From: Ruminococcus sp.
GTDB lineage: Bacteria; Bacillota; Clostridia; Oscillospirales; Acutalibacteraceae
NCBI GenBank assembly: GCA_022511005.1
Contig: JAFLSJ010000001.1
Coordinates: 1 to 64,000 of the forward strand
Direction of reading: 5' to 3'
DNA: 64,000 nucleotides
This document shows, piece after piece, positions 18,973 through 29,349 of this stretch. Position numbers and translations under genes: made by a program. The notes under the pieces were generated by a model. The model searched no databases, was not told where the DNA came from, and saw nothing but the letters and a program-made list of their open reading frames with translations. The stretch's first letter is position 1, and each line of letters opens with the position of its first letter.

Positions 18973-20754
18973 TTACTGATTACTTTCAGTTACTGCAATT
19001 CCTAAAACTTCAAGACTTTCATCATCAACAGTGGACGGGCAGGCAGACATAAGCTCGCTTGCGTTCTGTACCTTTGGAAAGGCTGTAACATCTCTTAGGT
19101 TGTCTGCATCACATAAAATCATTGCAACTCTGTCAAGACCTATTCCCATTCCCCCGTGAGGAGGAGCACCGTATTTATATGCTTCTACCAAAAAGCCGAA
19201 TTTTGCGTCAATTTCTTCGTCGGTCATTTTTAATGCTCTGAACATCTTTTGCTGAAGCTCAGAATCTGTAATTCTCATTGAACCGCTGGAAAGCTCAGTA
19301 CCGTTCAAGGTTAAGTCAAATGCCTTTGCAACAACCTTTCCCGGGTCGGTATCAAGATACTGCAAACACTCCTCTTTGGGCATTGTAAAGGGGTGGTGCA
19401 TAGCTACCCATTCTCCCGATTCATCATCATATTCAAAGAACGGAAAGTCAACTATCCATAAAAATTTAAATGTGTTTGGAATTATATCAAGCCTTCTGGC
19501 AACGGTAAGTCTTAATGCACCTAATGTTGAAAGCACAACTGAGGTTTTATCTGCAACAATAAACACAACGTCGCCTTTTTCAGCACCCAGAGTATTTAAA
19601 ATGTTTTCAAGCTCGCCCTCAGCCATAAACTTTTTAAATGAGCAAGCAGGTTCATCATCCACCCATCTTACATATGCAAGACCTTTTGCACCTATGCCCT
19701 TAACATATTCAGTAAGCTTGTCAATTTCTTTTCTTGTGTAAGTATCTGCGCTGTTTTTCGCAACAATTGCTCTGACCGAGCCGCCGTCTTTAATTGCATT
19801 TGCAAATACGCCGAAACCGCTGTCCTTTACAAGCTCTGAAATATTCTGAATTTTCATATCAAAACGAATATCAGGCTTGTCTGAACCGTAGTTTTCCATA
19901 GCCTCGTTATAGCTCATTCTTTCAAAAGGTGTTTCAAGATCCTGATTCATAATCTCTTTGAAAAGTCTTTTGAAAAGTCCTTCGTTAATTTCAAGAATAT
20001 CCTCCACATCAACAAAGGAAAGCTCCATATCTATCTGTGTAAATTCAGGCTGACGGTCTGCTCTTAAATCTTCATCTCTGAAGCATCTTGCAAGCTGAAT
20101 GTATCTGTCAAAGCCTGAAAGCATTAATAGCTGTTTATACATCTGAGGTGACTGGGGCAGAGCATAAAACTTACCCTTATGAACTCTTGAGGGAACAAGG
20201 TAATCTCTTGCACCCTCTGGAGTTGATTTAATCATCATAGGTGTTTCGATTTCTACAAAACCGTTTTCATCAAAATAATCTCTTGCAACCTTTGCAATTT
20301 TACTTCTCATAATAATATTTTTCTGTAAGGGTGCTCTTCTTAAATCAAGATAACGGTGTTTAAGTCTTAATTCTTCGTTTGTATCTGTTTTGTCGAGAAT
20401 TTCAAAGGGTGGCGTCTGAGCCTTTGAAAGAACTCTCAAATCAGTCACTTCAATTTCAATATCACCTGTTGAAATTTCGCTGTTTTTAGAGCTTCTTTCT
20501 CTTACAATACCCTTTGCGGCAAGTACAAATTCACTTCTGCAAGTAAATGCCTTGTCAAAAGTCTCTTTATCTGTACTGTCCGTAAAAGCAAGCTGAACAA
20601 TGCCTGTGCGGTCTCTTAAATCTATAAATATAAGCTGGCCTAAGTCACGCTGACGCTGTACCCAGCCGCAGACTGTAACCTCTTTGCCGCAGTCATCTAT
20701 TCTTAAATCACCGCAATAGTTTGTTCTTTTTAATCCTGTCATAAATTCTGCCAT
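18973..20754 (-). CDS. aspS: Aspartyl-tRNA synthetase
   Basis: 593 aa; class II motifs (RYLDLR, RCFRDEDLRADRQPEFTQID, GGMGIGLDR). Confidence 0.96.
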   Translation of the reverse strand: MAEFMTGLKRTNYCGDLRIDDCGKEVTVCGWVQRQRDLGQLIFIDLRDRTGIVQLAFTDSTDKETFDKAFTCRSEFVLAAKGIVRERSSKNSEISTGDIEIEVTDLRVLSKAQTPPFEILDKTDTNEELRLKHRYLDLRRAPLQKNIIMRSKIAKVARDYFDENGFVEIETPMMIKSTPEGARDYLVPSRVHKGKFYALPQSPQMYKQLLMLSGFDRYIQLARCFRDEDLRADRQPEFTQIDMELSFVDVEDILEINEGLFKRLFKEIMNQDLETPFERMSYNEAMENYGSDKPDIRFDMKIQNISELVKDSGFGVFANAIKDGGSVRAIVAKNSADTYTRKEIDKLTEYVKGIGAKGLAYVRWVDDEPACSFKKFMAEGELENILNTLGAEKGDVVFIVADKTSVVLSTLGALRLTVARRLDIIPNTFKFLWIVDFPFFEYDDESGEWVAMHHPFTMPKEECLQYLDTDPGKVVAKAFDLTLNGTELSSGSMRITDSELQQKMFRALKMTDEEIDAKFGFLVEAYKYGAPPHGGMGIGLDRVAMILCDADNLRDVTAFPKVQNASELMSACPSTVDDESLEVLGIAVTESNQ

Positions 20755-20771
20755 ATTTATTATTCCTCCGA

Positions 20772-22073
20772 TTAAACGCCTGCTATAAGCCGGTTTCTGT
20801 TTTGTGTATGCACTTCAAAAAATTCCTGTGCAAAGCTTTCCGTCAGGCTTATTTCAATTTGTTCGCCTGTTTCCATATTTTTTAGCTTTGCCTTGTTTTC
20901 TTCAATTTCATTATCGCCTAAAACCATACTGAACTTTGCGCCGATTTTATCTGCATATTTCATCTGCGCTCTTAAACCTCTGCCTACAACATCGGTTTCT
21001 CCCCGAAGTCCGCTTTCTCTGATTTGTTTAATGAGTTCAAAGGCTTTTAATTTTGCACTGTCTCCCAGACCTGCAATGTATAAATCACAGGTATCGGGTT
21101 TTGGAATTTCAATGCCCTGATTGTCCATAAGCATTATCAAACGCTCAAGACCCATTGCAAAACCCAAAGATGGAACATGCTGACCGCCTAATTCTTCAAT
21201 AAGACCGTCATATCTTCCTCCGCCGCAGACCGTTCCCTGAGCACCGATATAATCGGTTACAAATTCAAAAACGGTTTTTGTGTAATAATCAAGACCTCTT
21301 ACGATTGAGGGATTTACCGTATATTTAACCCCTGCACCGTCAAGATAAGATTTTACCTTATCAAAATGTTCATTACATTCTTCACATAAATAATCAATTA
21401 CCTTTGGTGCGTCTTCTGCTATTTTTTTATCCTCAGGACTTTTACAGTCAAGGATTCTCATAGGATTTTTTTCAAGTCTTGAAAGACAGGTATCACAAAG
21501 TTTGTCCCTATACTTTTCAAAATATTCTCTTAAGGCTTTGTGGTATTTTGCTCTGCACTTGGGACAGCCGATTGAGTTGATTTCCAGATGAAGCTCTTTT
21601 ATCTGAAGTCTGTCAAATATTGATTGTGCCGCACAAATAAGCTCTGCGTCAGCGATTGGGTCTGATGTACCGTATTCCTCTAATCCGAATTGGTGGAACT
21701 CTCTCAATCTTCCTGCCTGAGGTTTTTCATATCTGTAGCAGGAAACAAGGTATGATGCTTTAACCGGAAGTCCGTCGTTTAAAACAGAATGTTCAAGGAT
21801 TGCTCTTGCGGCACCTGCGGTACCCTCAGGGCGAAGTGTTACAGACTCTCCGCCTTTTGTATCAAAGGTATACATTTCCTTTTGAACAACATCTGTTGTC
21901 TGCCCCACACCCCTTGCAAAAAGCTCTGTATGTTCAAAAACAGGTGTGCGGATTTCTTTAAAGCCGTAATTTTCGGCTTCGCTCTTCATTATTTTTTCTA
22001 CAAACTGCCACTTGTAGCTTTCTTTAGGAAGTACGTCTTCCGTTCCTTTTATTTTTTTGGTAATAAGGCTCAT
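20772..22073 (-). CDS. hisS: Histidyl-tRNA synthetase
   Basis: 433 aa; KGTEDVLP, RPEGTA, GGGRYDGL, LGFAMGLERL. Confidence 0.96.
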   Translation of the reverse strand: MSLITKKIKGTEDVLPKESYKWQFVEKIMKSEAENYGFKEIRTPVFEHTELFARGVGQTTDVVQKEMYTFDTKGGESVTLRPEGTAGAARAILEHSVLNDGLPVKASYLVSCYRYEKPQAGRLREFHQFGLEEYGTSDPIADAELICAAQSIFDRLQIKELHLEINSIGCPKCRAKYHKALREYFEKYRDKLCDTCLSRLEKNPMRILDCKSPEDKKIAEDAPKVIDYLCEECNEHFDKVKSYLDGAGVKYTVNPSIVRGLDYYTKTVFEFVTDYIGAQGTVCGGGRYDGLIEELGGQHVPSLGFAMGLERLIMLMDNQGIEIPKPDTCDLYIAGLGDSAKLKAFELIKQIRESGLRGETDVVGRGLRAQMKYADKIGAKFSMVLGDNEIEENKAKLKNMETGEQIEISLTESFAQEFFEVHTQNRNRLIAGV

Positions 22074-22153
22074 GCCATTCCTCCTATGCTTTATATCAAT
22101 AATATCTCATAACAATTAAATATATTTACTGGGTAAAAACTTTCTGCAAAAGA

Positions 22154-22388
22154 CTGCCTCCCTCTGACGAGGGAGGTGGCAAAGCGAAGCTTTGACGGAG
22201 GGAGAGACGCTGAGAGAATAGAAGTGCAGAATTATATTTATTTTTAAAGAGATAAAATAATAAAAGAATTATATAACATAAAGCGTTCTGCTTATCTCTC
22301 CCTCAGTCAGCTTACGCTGACAGCTCCCTCGTCAGAGGGAGCCTGCAAGTATGCAGAAAATTTTTATATCCATCTATCCAGTTTTAGT
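22154..22388. repeat. Inverted pair of CTCCCTCGTCAGAGGGAGC-type repeats flanking about 90 bp of AT-rich DNA
   Basis: Left arm CCTCCCTCTGACGAGGGAGG...GGAGGGAGAGA; right arm TCTCTCCCTCAGTCAGC...CTCCCTCGTCAGAGGGAG. Confidence 0.8.
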
Positions 22389-22490
22389 AGTTACTATGTA
22401 ATGTAAAACATTTTCCAGATATGCCATATTATTATACAATTATTGGGCAGCAAATGCCGCCCAATAGTTAAATATATTTTATTTATACTA

Positions 22491-22886
22491 TTATTTTAAA
22501 ATATTTCTCCAGTCAAGGTCGCCTCTTTCAAGGCCGTGGATTAAAACCTCCGCAGTTGCAATATTTGTTGCAACGGGAATATTATGCATATCGCAAAGTC
22601 TTAAAAGATTCATATCATTAGGCTCGTTTGGCTTCGAATTTAATGGATCTCTGAAGAAAAGAAGCATATCAACCTCGTTGCAGGCAATTCTTGCGGATAT
22701 CTGCTGACCGCCGCCCTGTGAGCCTGAAAGGAATTTTTGTATTGAAAGACCTGTTGCTTCTGAAATGATTTTACCTGTTGTACCTGTTGCGCAAAGAGTA
22801 TTTCTGCTTAAAATACCACAATAAGCGATACAAAACTGAACCATTAATTCCTTTTTCTCGTCATGTGCAATCAACGCAATGTTCAT
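22491..22886 (-). CDS. mgsA: Methylglyoxal synthase
   Basis: 131 aa; [32 protein letters not shown]. Confidence 0.93.
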   Translation of the reverse strand: MNIALIAHDEKKELMVQFCIAYCGILSRNTLCATGTTGKIISEATGLSIQKFLSGSQGGGQQISARIACNEVDMLLFFRDPLNSKPNEPNDMNLLRLCDMHNIPVATNIATAEVLIHGLERGDLDWRNILK

Positions 22887-22930
22887 AATATAAAACCTCC
22901 GTTAAAAAAACTTCTAAATCTATATAAAAA

Positions 22931-23680
22931 CTAAATTTTTTGCCCTTTATACGCAAGAGGAACATCTACACCCATTATTCTTAAAGCAAGACAATCAAAT
23001 ACATTTGAGCAGGCACTCCAGCAAACGCCTGCCTCACCTCTTTGCATTACAGAGGAAAGATGCAAATCATCGGGAACCAAGGCGATAAGCTGAGTCTGGG
23101 CTACATCAATTACCTGATCTAAATCCTTATAAAATCCAAGCTCGTTGAATTTTTTTCTATTAAACCTGTTTACAACTAATCTTATATTTTTTTTGTTAAG
23201 CTCTTCTAATTTTCTTCTTATTTTAATAACGCCCCTAAGACTTGTAGGCTCTGCATTGGCTACTATTAAAGCCATATCGGCAGGATAAGCGGCAGTTACA
23301 AAGCCGGAACCTATTCCTGCAGGGGAATCTATAATTATATAATCGTAATCATTTTTGAGGCTTTCAACAAGCTGGGCAAACACCGAGGGGCTGACTTCGT
23401 TTTCGGTATCAAAGGGAGCGGCAAGCATAAAGAGATCATCAATATGACGGCTTTTATAAACAGCGTCACTGTAATTACAATTTCCCGAAACAGCGTCGGA
23501 AGTATCAAACAAAACGCTTTCTTCAACATCAAGCATAATGTCAAGACCTCTCATACCGCAATCACAATCTATTAACAATACCTTTTTCTGTTGTTTAACA
23601 AGGGCAACCGCAAGGCATACACACACCGTAGATTTGCCTGTTCCGCCTTTTCCGGACGCCACAACTATAACTTTATTCAT
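22931..23680 (-). CDS. minD: MinD-like P-loop ATPase
   Basis: Deviant Walker A SGKGGTGKST, DCDCGMRGLD, DSPAGIGSG; likely start at 23680. Confidence 0.85.
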   Translation of the reverse strand: MNKVIVVASGKGGTGKSTVCVCLAVALVKQQKKVLLIDCDCGMRGLDIMLDVEESVLFDTSDAVSGNCNYSDAVYKSRHIDDLFMLAAPFDTENEVSPSVFAQLVESLKNDYDYIIIDSPAGIGSGFVTAAYPADMALIVANAEPTSLRGVIKIRRKLEELNKKNIRLVVNRFNRKKFNELGFYKDLDQVIDVAQTQLIALVPDDLHLSSVMQRGEAGVCWSACSNVFDCLALRIMGVDVPLAYKGQKI

Positions 23681-23920
23681 AACGCTTTTATACCTCATTA
23701 TTATTCTAACATAAAGATTTTAAAAGAGCAAATAAATTTCTATTGTTTAAGTGCCAAAAATAACTGATATATTTTAGTAATTATCAATAAATAACGGAGT
23801 AAAAATTACGGTTTTTCTAATAATGTGTATTATTTTTGTGAATTATGACACCTTTTCATGCTGACTTTTAATACTAAACATCTTTTGCTGATGACTGTAA
23901 AAAAGTTATAGTTTAAAACT

Positions 23921-23993
23921 TTTCTTTTCAATAGTAGGGGCGACCCTTGCGGTCGCCCGAAAATTAATCTTCAACTTTTTAAATGTTTGTAGG
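23921..23993. repeat. Hairpin repeat (GGGGCGACCcttgcGGTCGCCC module)
   Basis: Single perfect stem with GTAG border; trailing AAATGTTTGTAGG. Confidence 0.8.
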
Positions 23994-24012
23994 CTGAACA
24001 CAGTCCTGCGAA

Positions 24013-26079
24013 TTATTTTTCAAAATAAGCGTCCAACATTTCTTTGGCAACATTCATTGAATAAACGCCTTTTGCACCGTGTTCAAGTACTACTGCAACT
24101 GCAACCTCAGGTTTTTCATAAGGTGCATAACAAATAAAGGTTGTATGGTCTGACCCTGCGTTTTCCGCCGTACCTGTTTTGGCGGCAATTGAAACACCGT
24201 AATTTCCGAAAACCGAGTAAGCCGTACCGTTGACGCTTTCGGCAACATTACGCATAGCACTTTGCACAAGCTTAAGGTTTTCTTTGGAAACGCTTACAGT
24301 ATCTATAACCTGGGGATTTTCAGGATCGTTAAATTCTATAATCTTTTCACGTTTATAATCTGTAATTTTGCTTACAACATGGGTTTTCAGCCTTGTTCCG
24401 TTGTTTGCAATAGTTGCAACGTAGGTTGCAAGCTGAACAGGCGTGAATGCGTTATCGCTCTGACCTATAGCCGCCTGAACCGTATTTCCGGGAGTCCATA
24501 TTTTTGAATCCCGTCCTGCAAGAAATCCCGTGCTTTCGGTTATCTCTACCCCTGTGTGCTCACCTAATCCAAATTTTTCCGCATATAGATACATCGTATT
24601 AATACCCAGTCGTCTGCCTGTTTCCGCAAAAAAGTAGTTGCAGGATTCTGTAACCGCTCCTGAAAGATTCAGATTTCCATGATAGTGCATACAGGCAACA
24701 GGGTCATTTTCGTAATAATTATAATACTTTGTGCAGTTTATAAGAGTATCTTTATTAATAACGCCCTCTTCTAATGCAGCGCTTGCTACACAAGGCTTAA
24801 AAATTGAACCGGGGGCAAAGCTTCCGTTAAATGCCCTGTCATATAAGGGTGCGTTTTTTTCGTCTGTTTCAAGCTTTACATAATAATCGCCGTATTCGCT
24901 GTATTTTTCCAAATCATATGTGGGGTAGCTTGCCGCCGCAAGAACGGAGAAATCCTTTACCGACAGCATTACCGCCGCTCCTGCACGGCAGTCTTCTCCA
25001 TAGCCTGAGTTTCCGTTTTGGGCAGATAAGCTTTGTCCGTTTTTTCGGGCGGCTGTAACATTTTCTTTAAGGGATTTATTTGCCGCATTTTGAATTTTGC
25101 TGTCTATTGTTAAATAAATTGTATTTCCCGGCTGTGCGTCAGTTTTTTTAATCTCATTTACAACTGTTCCGTCTGAATTTTTTTCAACAATTTTTGTGCC
25201 GGATTTACCTTTCAGTATATCTTCAAAGGCTTCTTCAATGCCGAATTTTCCTATTTTATCGTTATAAGTATACTCCTTGCCCTCGTCTGTTTTTTCATTG
25301 TACTCCTCTTCGCTGATAGAGCCTAACGCTCCCAAAAGATGAGGTGCAATATCCGGGTCGGGGTTATCCCTTACAAAATATGTTTCCACCTGAACGCCGC
25401 TTACATTCTGGAAATTTTCGCTGATAACAGAAACCATCTGCTCGCTTATATTAAGAGCAAAATCGTAAGGCGTAGTATTGGAAAAGCCTTTAAGCTCCAT
25501 ATTATATCTTACCGACAAAACATCTCTTAAAGTCTTTTGGTCTGCAATGTTTTCCGCATCATATCTTGCCGTAAGCTCTTCAATACATTTTGCGGCGTCT
25601 GCTTTATCGTCAAGATTTAAAAACTCTGCGGATTTTAATACATTTACCTGGTCATTGCTTTCGGGCTTAAAGGAATATTCATTGCTGTTTGCTATTTCTA
25701 TAGGCAAAACATCCTGCCATTTTTCACTTCTGACATCCATATAAGCAATAAGCTCAGAGATAATGTGGTTGATTTTTTCCATATCAATATAAAGCCTGTT
25801 GAGAGTAATTTTATAACAGGTTTTGTTTACGGTAAGACCGTTTCCGTCTTTATCGAGAATTTCTCCTCTGGCTGCATTGGTTTTTTCCGTATATGTCGTA
25901 CTGCTCAGAGCAATTTCTCTGTAATTTTCACCCTCTACAATCTGCCATATAAACAGCCTTGCAATAAATCCGCAGAAGATTACGGCAACAATTATTATGC
26001 ATATAAAGGTTCTGTGAGCAGGGTTATACTCTTTATCTTCTTTTTTCTTTTTTGTCCTTGGTTTAAACATAATTGTCAC
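24013..26079 (-). CDS. mrdA: Penicillin-binding protein 2 (transpeptidase)
   Basis: 688 aa; N-terminal TM, SxxK (GSIFKP), SCN (ESCNYF), KTGTAEN. Confidence 0.93.
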   Translation of the reverse strand: MTIMFKPRTKKKKEDKEYNPAHRTFICIIIVAVIFCGFIARLFIWQIVEGENYREIALSSTTYTEKTNAARGEILDKDGNGLTVNKTCYKITLNRLYIDMEKINHIISELIAYMDVRSEKWQDVLPIEIANSNEYSFKPESNDQVNVLKSAEFLNLDDKADAAKCIEELTARYDAENIADQKTLRDVLSVRYNMELKGFSNTTPYDFALNISEQMVSVISENFQNVSGVQVETYFVRDNPDPDIAPHLLGALGSISEEEYNEKTDEGKEYTYNDKIGKFGIEEAFEDILKGKSGTKIVEKNSDGTVVNEIKKTDAQPGNTIYLTIDSKIQNAANKSLKENVTAARKNGQSLSAQNGNSGYGEDCRAGAAVMLSVKDFSVLAAASYPTYDLEKYSEYGDYYVKLETDEKNAPLYDRAFNGSFAPGSIFKPCVASAALEEGVINKDTLINCTKYYNYYENDPVACMHYHGNLNLSGAVTESCNYFFAETGRRLGINTMYLYAEKFGLGEHTGVEITESTGFLAGRDSKIWTPGNTVQAAIGQSDNAFTPVQLATYVATIANNGTRLKTHVVSKITDYKREKIIEFNDPENPQVIDTVSVSKENLKLVQSAMRNVAESVNGTAYSVFGNYGVSIAAKTGTAENAGSDHTTFICYAPYEKPEVAVAVVLEHGAKGVYSMNVAKEMLDAYFEK

Positions 26080-26104
26080 CGCCTTTCCGAAAAATAATTT
26101 AACT

Positions 26105-26617
26105 TTACTCCTTTTCCTTGGACTGTGTAAATATAAACATATTTAAAAAATATATTGGAAATACACAGACAAATGTATAAATAATCCTTGAAATGTAATG
26201 GTTTGTAAAATAATAAATTATGTCTGTGTAACCTTTAAATATAAAGAAAAATACAAAGTACAAGCCGATTACAAGCACACAGGAACAAAATGCATAAAGC
26301 ATAGTATTTAAAAAGTTTTTTACCATAACAGAGTTGAAAATAATCGCCTCTAAATAGCAGAGAGCTGTCAGTACTACCGCAAAGTAACCAATCGTATTTG
26401 ATATTGCAAGGTCGCATAAAACTCCGCACCCAAGCCCGAAAAACAATGCAGGTACTTCTTTTTCAAATGCCGCTATGGTTAAGGCAGTGCAGATTAAAAG
26501 CACAGGTTTTCCGCCGTAAATTTCGGGAATGAGATTGGGAGTACCCTGCAAAATATAAAGTATTAAAATTTCTATTCCATAGGAAAAATATCGTAAAACA
26601 GTTAATTTCTTTTGCAT
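26105..26617 (-). CDS. mreD: Rod shape-determining protein MreD
   Basis: 170-aa membrane protein between mreC and PBP2. Confidence 0.85.
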   Translation of the reverse strand: MQKKLTVLRYFSYGIEILILYILQGTPNLIPEIYGGKPVLLICTALTIAAFEKEVPALFFGLGCGVLCDLAISNTIGYFAVVLTALCYLEAIIFNSVMVKNFLNTMLYAFCSCVLVIGLYFVFFFIFKGYTDIIYYFTNHYISRIIYTFVCVFPIYFLNMFIFTQSKEKE

Positions 26618-26626
26618 TTTTATCCC

Positions 26627-27565
26627 TTATTCGTATGTTGGCTCATCTGTTGTTTCTGCTGTCGGTTCATCAGTTGGTTTTTCTGTTGCAGAGGTTTCCT
26701 TTTCAGACTTTTTCGTATCAGAGGAATTATCCGATTTCTCCAGAGAAATCTGACCCTTTGTGTTAAAATCCGTAATTACAAGCACGCTTGAAACCTTGCG
26801 GATATCTTCATATGGCTCTATTACGGTATATTTTGATGCATCATAATCATCAAAGGAAAACTCCTTTACTTGTCCTATAATAATATCAGCAGGGAAAAGT
26901 CCGCCCACGCCTGAGGTTTTAATAATATCTCCCTCTGCGATTTTGTTTTCCGAAGAAATTTTTGTAAGCATTGTCAGGTTATCGTCGCAGTAACGGGAAC
27001 TGCCGGATATTACTCCGCTGTCCTTGGTTTTTGAATCCACCGCTCCGATTTTTATTTCAGGAGATAAAATGGTTTTTACCTTGCTTGATGACCCGTCACA
27101 TTCCGAGACAATACCCACAAGTCCGTTTTCGGTAATAACAGGGTCGTTTACACTGATACCCAAGGAGGTGCCTGCATCTATTGTAAAAGAGTAAAAATCA
27201 GCGTTTGAATCCCGTCTTATAACGGTTGAGGGAACATAAGTATAGGTTGGATTTTCTTTTTTTATGTCGTAAAACTTCCAGAGTCGCTGGTTTTCTTCCT
27301 TTAAATCATAGTAATCTGCCACCTGCTCACGCAATTTTGCGTTTTCTTCCGCAAGCTTTTGGTTTTCTTCCAAAAGCTCATCATAGGAGGATTTGTTAAG
27401 ATTTTCGGAAACCTCTGCAGAAACCTGTGACAACCCATTTGTAAGTATGTTTATTCCGCTTGACAAAAAAGGATAGCAAAAAAAGCATACGATTGCCAAG
27501 ACGCACACTGCCGCTATTGTTACGGCAAAAATTTTAAAACTCTTTCTGCGATATAATTTTTTCAT
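26627..27565 (-). CDS. mreC: Rod shape-determining protein MreC
   Basis: 312 aa; TM, coiled coil, beta domain (VIRRDSNADFYSFTIDAGTSLGI), low-complexity T/E tail. Confidence 0.92.
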   Translation of the reverse strand: MKKLYRRKSFKIFAVTIAAVCVLAIVCFFCYPFLSSGINILTNGLSQVSAEVSENLNKSSYDELLEENQKLAEENAKLREQVADYYDLKEENQRLWKFYDIKKENPTYTYVPSTVIRRDSNADFYSFTIDAGTSLGISVNDPVITENGLVGIVSECDGSSSKVKTILSPEIKIGAVDSKTKDSGVISGSSRYCDDNLTMLTKISSENKIAEGDIIKTSGVGGLFPADIIIGQVKEFSFDDYDASKYTVIEPYEDIRKVSSVLVITDFNTKGQISLEKSDNSSDTKKSEKETSATEKPTDEPTAETTDEPTYE

Positions 27566-27644
27566 CTAAACCCTCCTTAGATAAATTAAGGGAACAAAGT
27601 CTTTTTAACTAACTCTGCTCCCTGCAATAACGCATAAATAATAG

Positions 27645-28655
27645 TTACTTTCTTCTTGAGGAAACCCTGTCGTCAATACTGAAACCAAGTCTTTTTCCTG
27701 CGCCCACTGCAACGCACTCAAGAGGCTTTGTCGCTATATGAACAGGCATACCGGTTTGCTGCATAACAAGCATATCTATTCCTCTTAATAACGCTCCGCC
27801 GCCTGTGAGCATTATGCCCGAATCTATAATATCAGCGGCAAGCTCGGGAGGGGTGTTTTCCAATGTGGATTTAATAGCTTCTACAATAGTCATTAAAGGC
27901 TCTGCAAGTGCGTCTCTGACCTCTTCGGCGGAAATTGTAACGTCCTTTGGCAAGCCGTCTACTATGTTTCTGCCCTTAACAAGCATACTTTTTTCGTCCT
28001 CATAAGGAAATGCCGAGCCGATTGAAATTTTTATTGTTTCAGCCGTTCTTTCACCGATTATTAAATTGTATTCTCTTTTTACAAAATTAATTATTGCTTC
28101 GTCAAATTTATCGCCTGCAACCCTTACAGAGCAGGAGGTTACAATATCTCCCAAAGAAATTACCGCAACCTCTGATGTTCCTCCGCCGATATCCACAACA
28201 AGACTTCCCACAGGCTCATCTACCGGAAGTCCTGCACCTATTGCCGCCGCCATAGGCTCTTCTATTAACTGAACTTGCTTTCCGCCGGCTTGAACGGCCG
28301 CGTCCTCTACGGCGTTTCTTTCAACCTCTGTTACCCCTGAGGGCATACAGATAATAATTCTCGGCTTTGAAAAAAGTCCGGACTTTACGGCTCTGCGTAT
28401 AAAATGCTTAAGCATTGCAGCGGTAACATCAAAATCCGCAATTACGCCGTCCTTTAAAGGTCTTACGGCTCTTATTGAATCGGGCGTTCTGCCTATCATA
28501 TCCTTAGCTTCCTTACCAACCGCAATTACCGATTCCGACTGTGAATCAAGAGCAACCACCGAAGGTTCTCTCATAACAATGCCTTTTCCCTTTACGCAGA
28601 CGAGGGTGTTTGCCGTTCCTAAATCTATTGCCACATCTTTTGAAAATGAAAACAT
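27645..28655 (-). CDS. mreB: Rod shape-determining protein MreB
   Basis: 336 aa; [28 protein letters not shown]. Confidence 0.96.
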   Translation of the reverse strand: MFSFSKDVAIDLGTANTLVCVKGKGIVMREPSVVALDSQSESVIAVGKEAKDMIGRTPDSIRAVRPLKDGVIADFDVTAAMLKHFIRRAVKSGLFSKPRIIICMPSGVTEVERNAVEDAAVQAGGKQVQLIEEPMAAAIGAGLPVDEPVGSLVVDIGGGTSEVAVISLGDIVTSCSVRVAGDKFDEAIINFVKREYNLIIGERTAETIKISIGSAFPYEDEKSMLVKGRNIVDGLPKDVTISAEEVRDALAEPLMTIVEAIKSTLENTPPELAADIIDSGIMLTGGGALLRGIDMLVMQQTGMPVHIATKPLECVAVGAGKRLGFSIDDRVSSRRK

Positions 28656-28729
28656 CTGATTCTACTCCTTTAGAGCTAAATAATTGTTCCTTTAATTATA
28701 TATTATTTCACATTTTATTTCAATAATTA

Positions 28730-29176
28730 TTATACTTTTCCTGTGGAACCGAAACCGCCGATTCCCCGTTGTGTTTCGTCAAGAGTTTCGCACAGCTCAA
28801 GCTCGGGTATGAAAACAGGGGCAATAACCATTTGTGCCACTCTTTCAAAGGGTTCAATGATATAGTCTTTTTTTGAAACATTGCAAAGACCAACGCAGAT
28901 TTCACCTCTGTAATCGCTGTCTATAACACCAACCCCGTTAGAAAGACAGATACCGTGCTTTACGCCCAGTCCCGACCTTGCATAGAGAAACGCCGCAGAA
29001 TTTTTATCTTCTAACGCAATTGCAATTCCCGTGGGAATTATTTTCAGCTCGCCGTGCTTAATGGTTACAGGTTCGTTGATACATGCGTATAGATCCATAC
29101 CCGCCGAGCCTTCTGTTGCCCGTGTAGGCAATTTTGCGTTATCCTTTACTTTCATAATTTTCAGAACAGATTTCAT
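28730..29176 (-). CDS. dut: dUTP diphosphatase
   Basis: GSAGMDLYA, ARSGLG, GVIDSDYRGE, RGIGGFGSTG; likely start at 29176. Confidence 0.94.
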   Translation of the reverse strand: MKSVLKIMKVKDNAKLPTRATEGSAGMDLYACINEPVTIKHGELKIIPTGIAIALEDKNSAAFLYARSGLGVKHGICLSNGVGVIDSDYRGEICVGLCNVSKKDYIIEPFERVAQMVIAPVFIPELELCETLDETQRGIGGFGSTGKV

Positions 29177-29349
29177 TTGAACCCCATTTCCTGCAAGTTT
29201 TAAAAATAAATCCTGCAAAAATATTTTATTATTCTTGTAAAAAATTATTATAAAGAATGTAAAAATAATTTTTGTTTTCTTATTGGAATTTTAATATTTA
29301 TGTTAATTTCTTTTAAATAATTCCCAAAAAGATTTTTAACATTTTTTGC

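Noticed and set aside
22074-22490. T-box upstream of hisS-aspS
   Set aside because: No GGTGGTACCGCG-type antiterminator found; the region is occupied by hairpin repeats.
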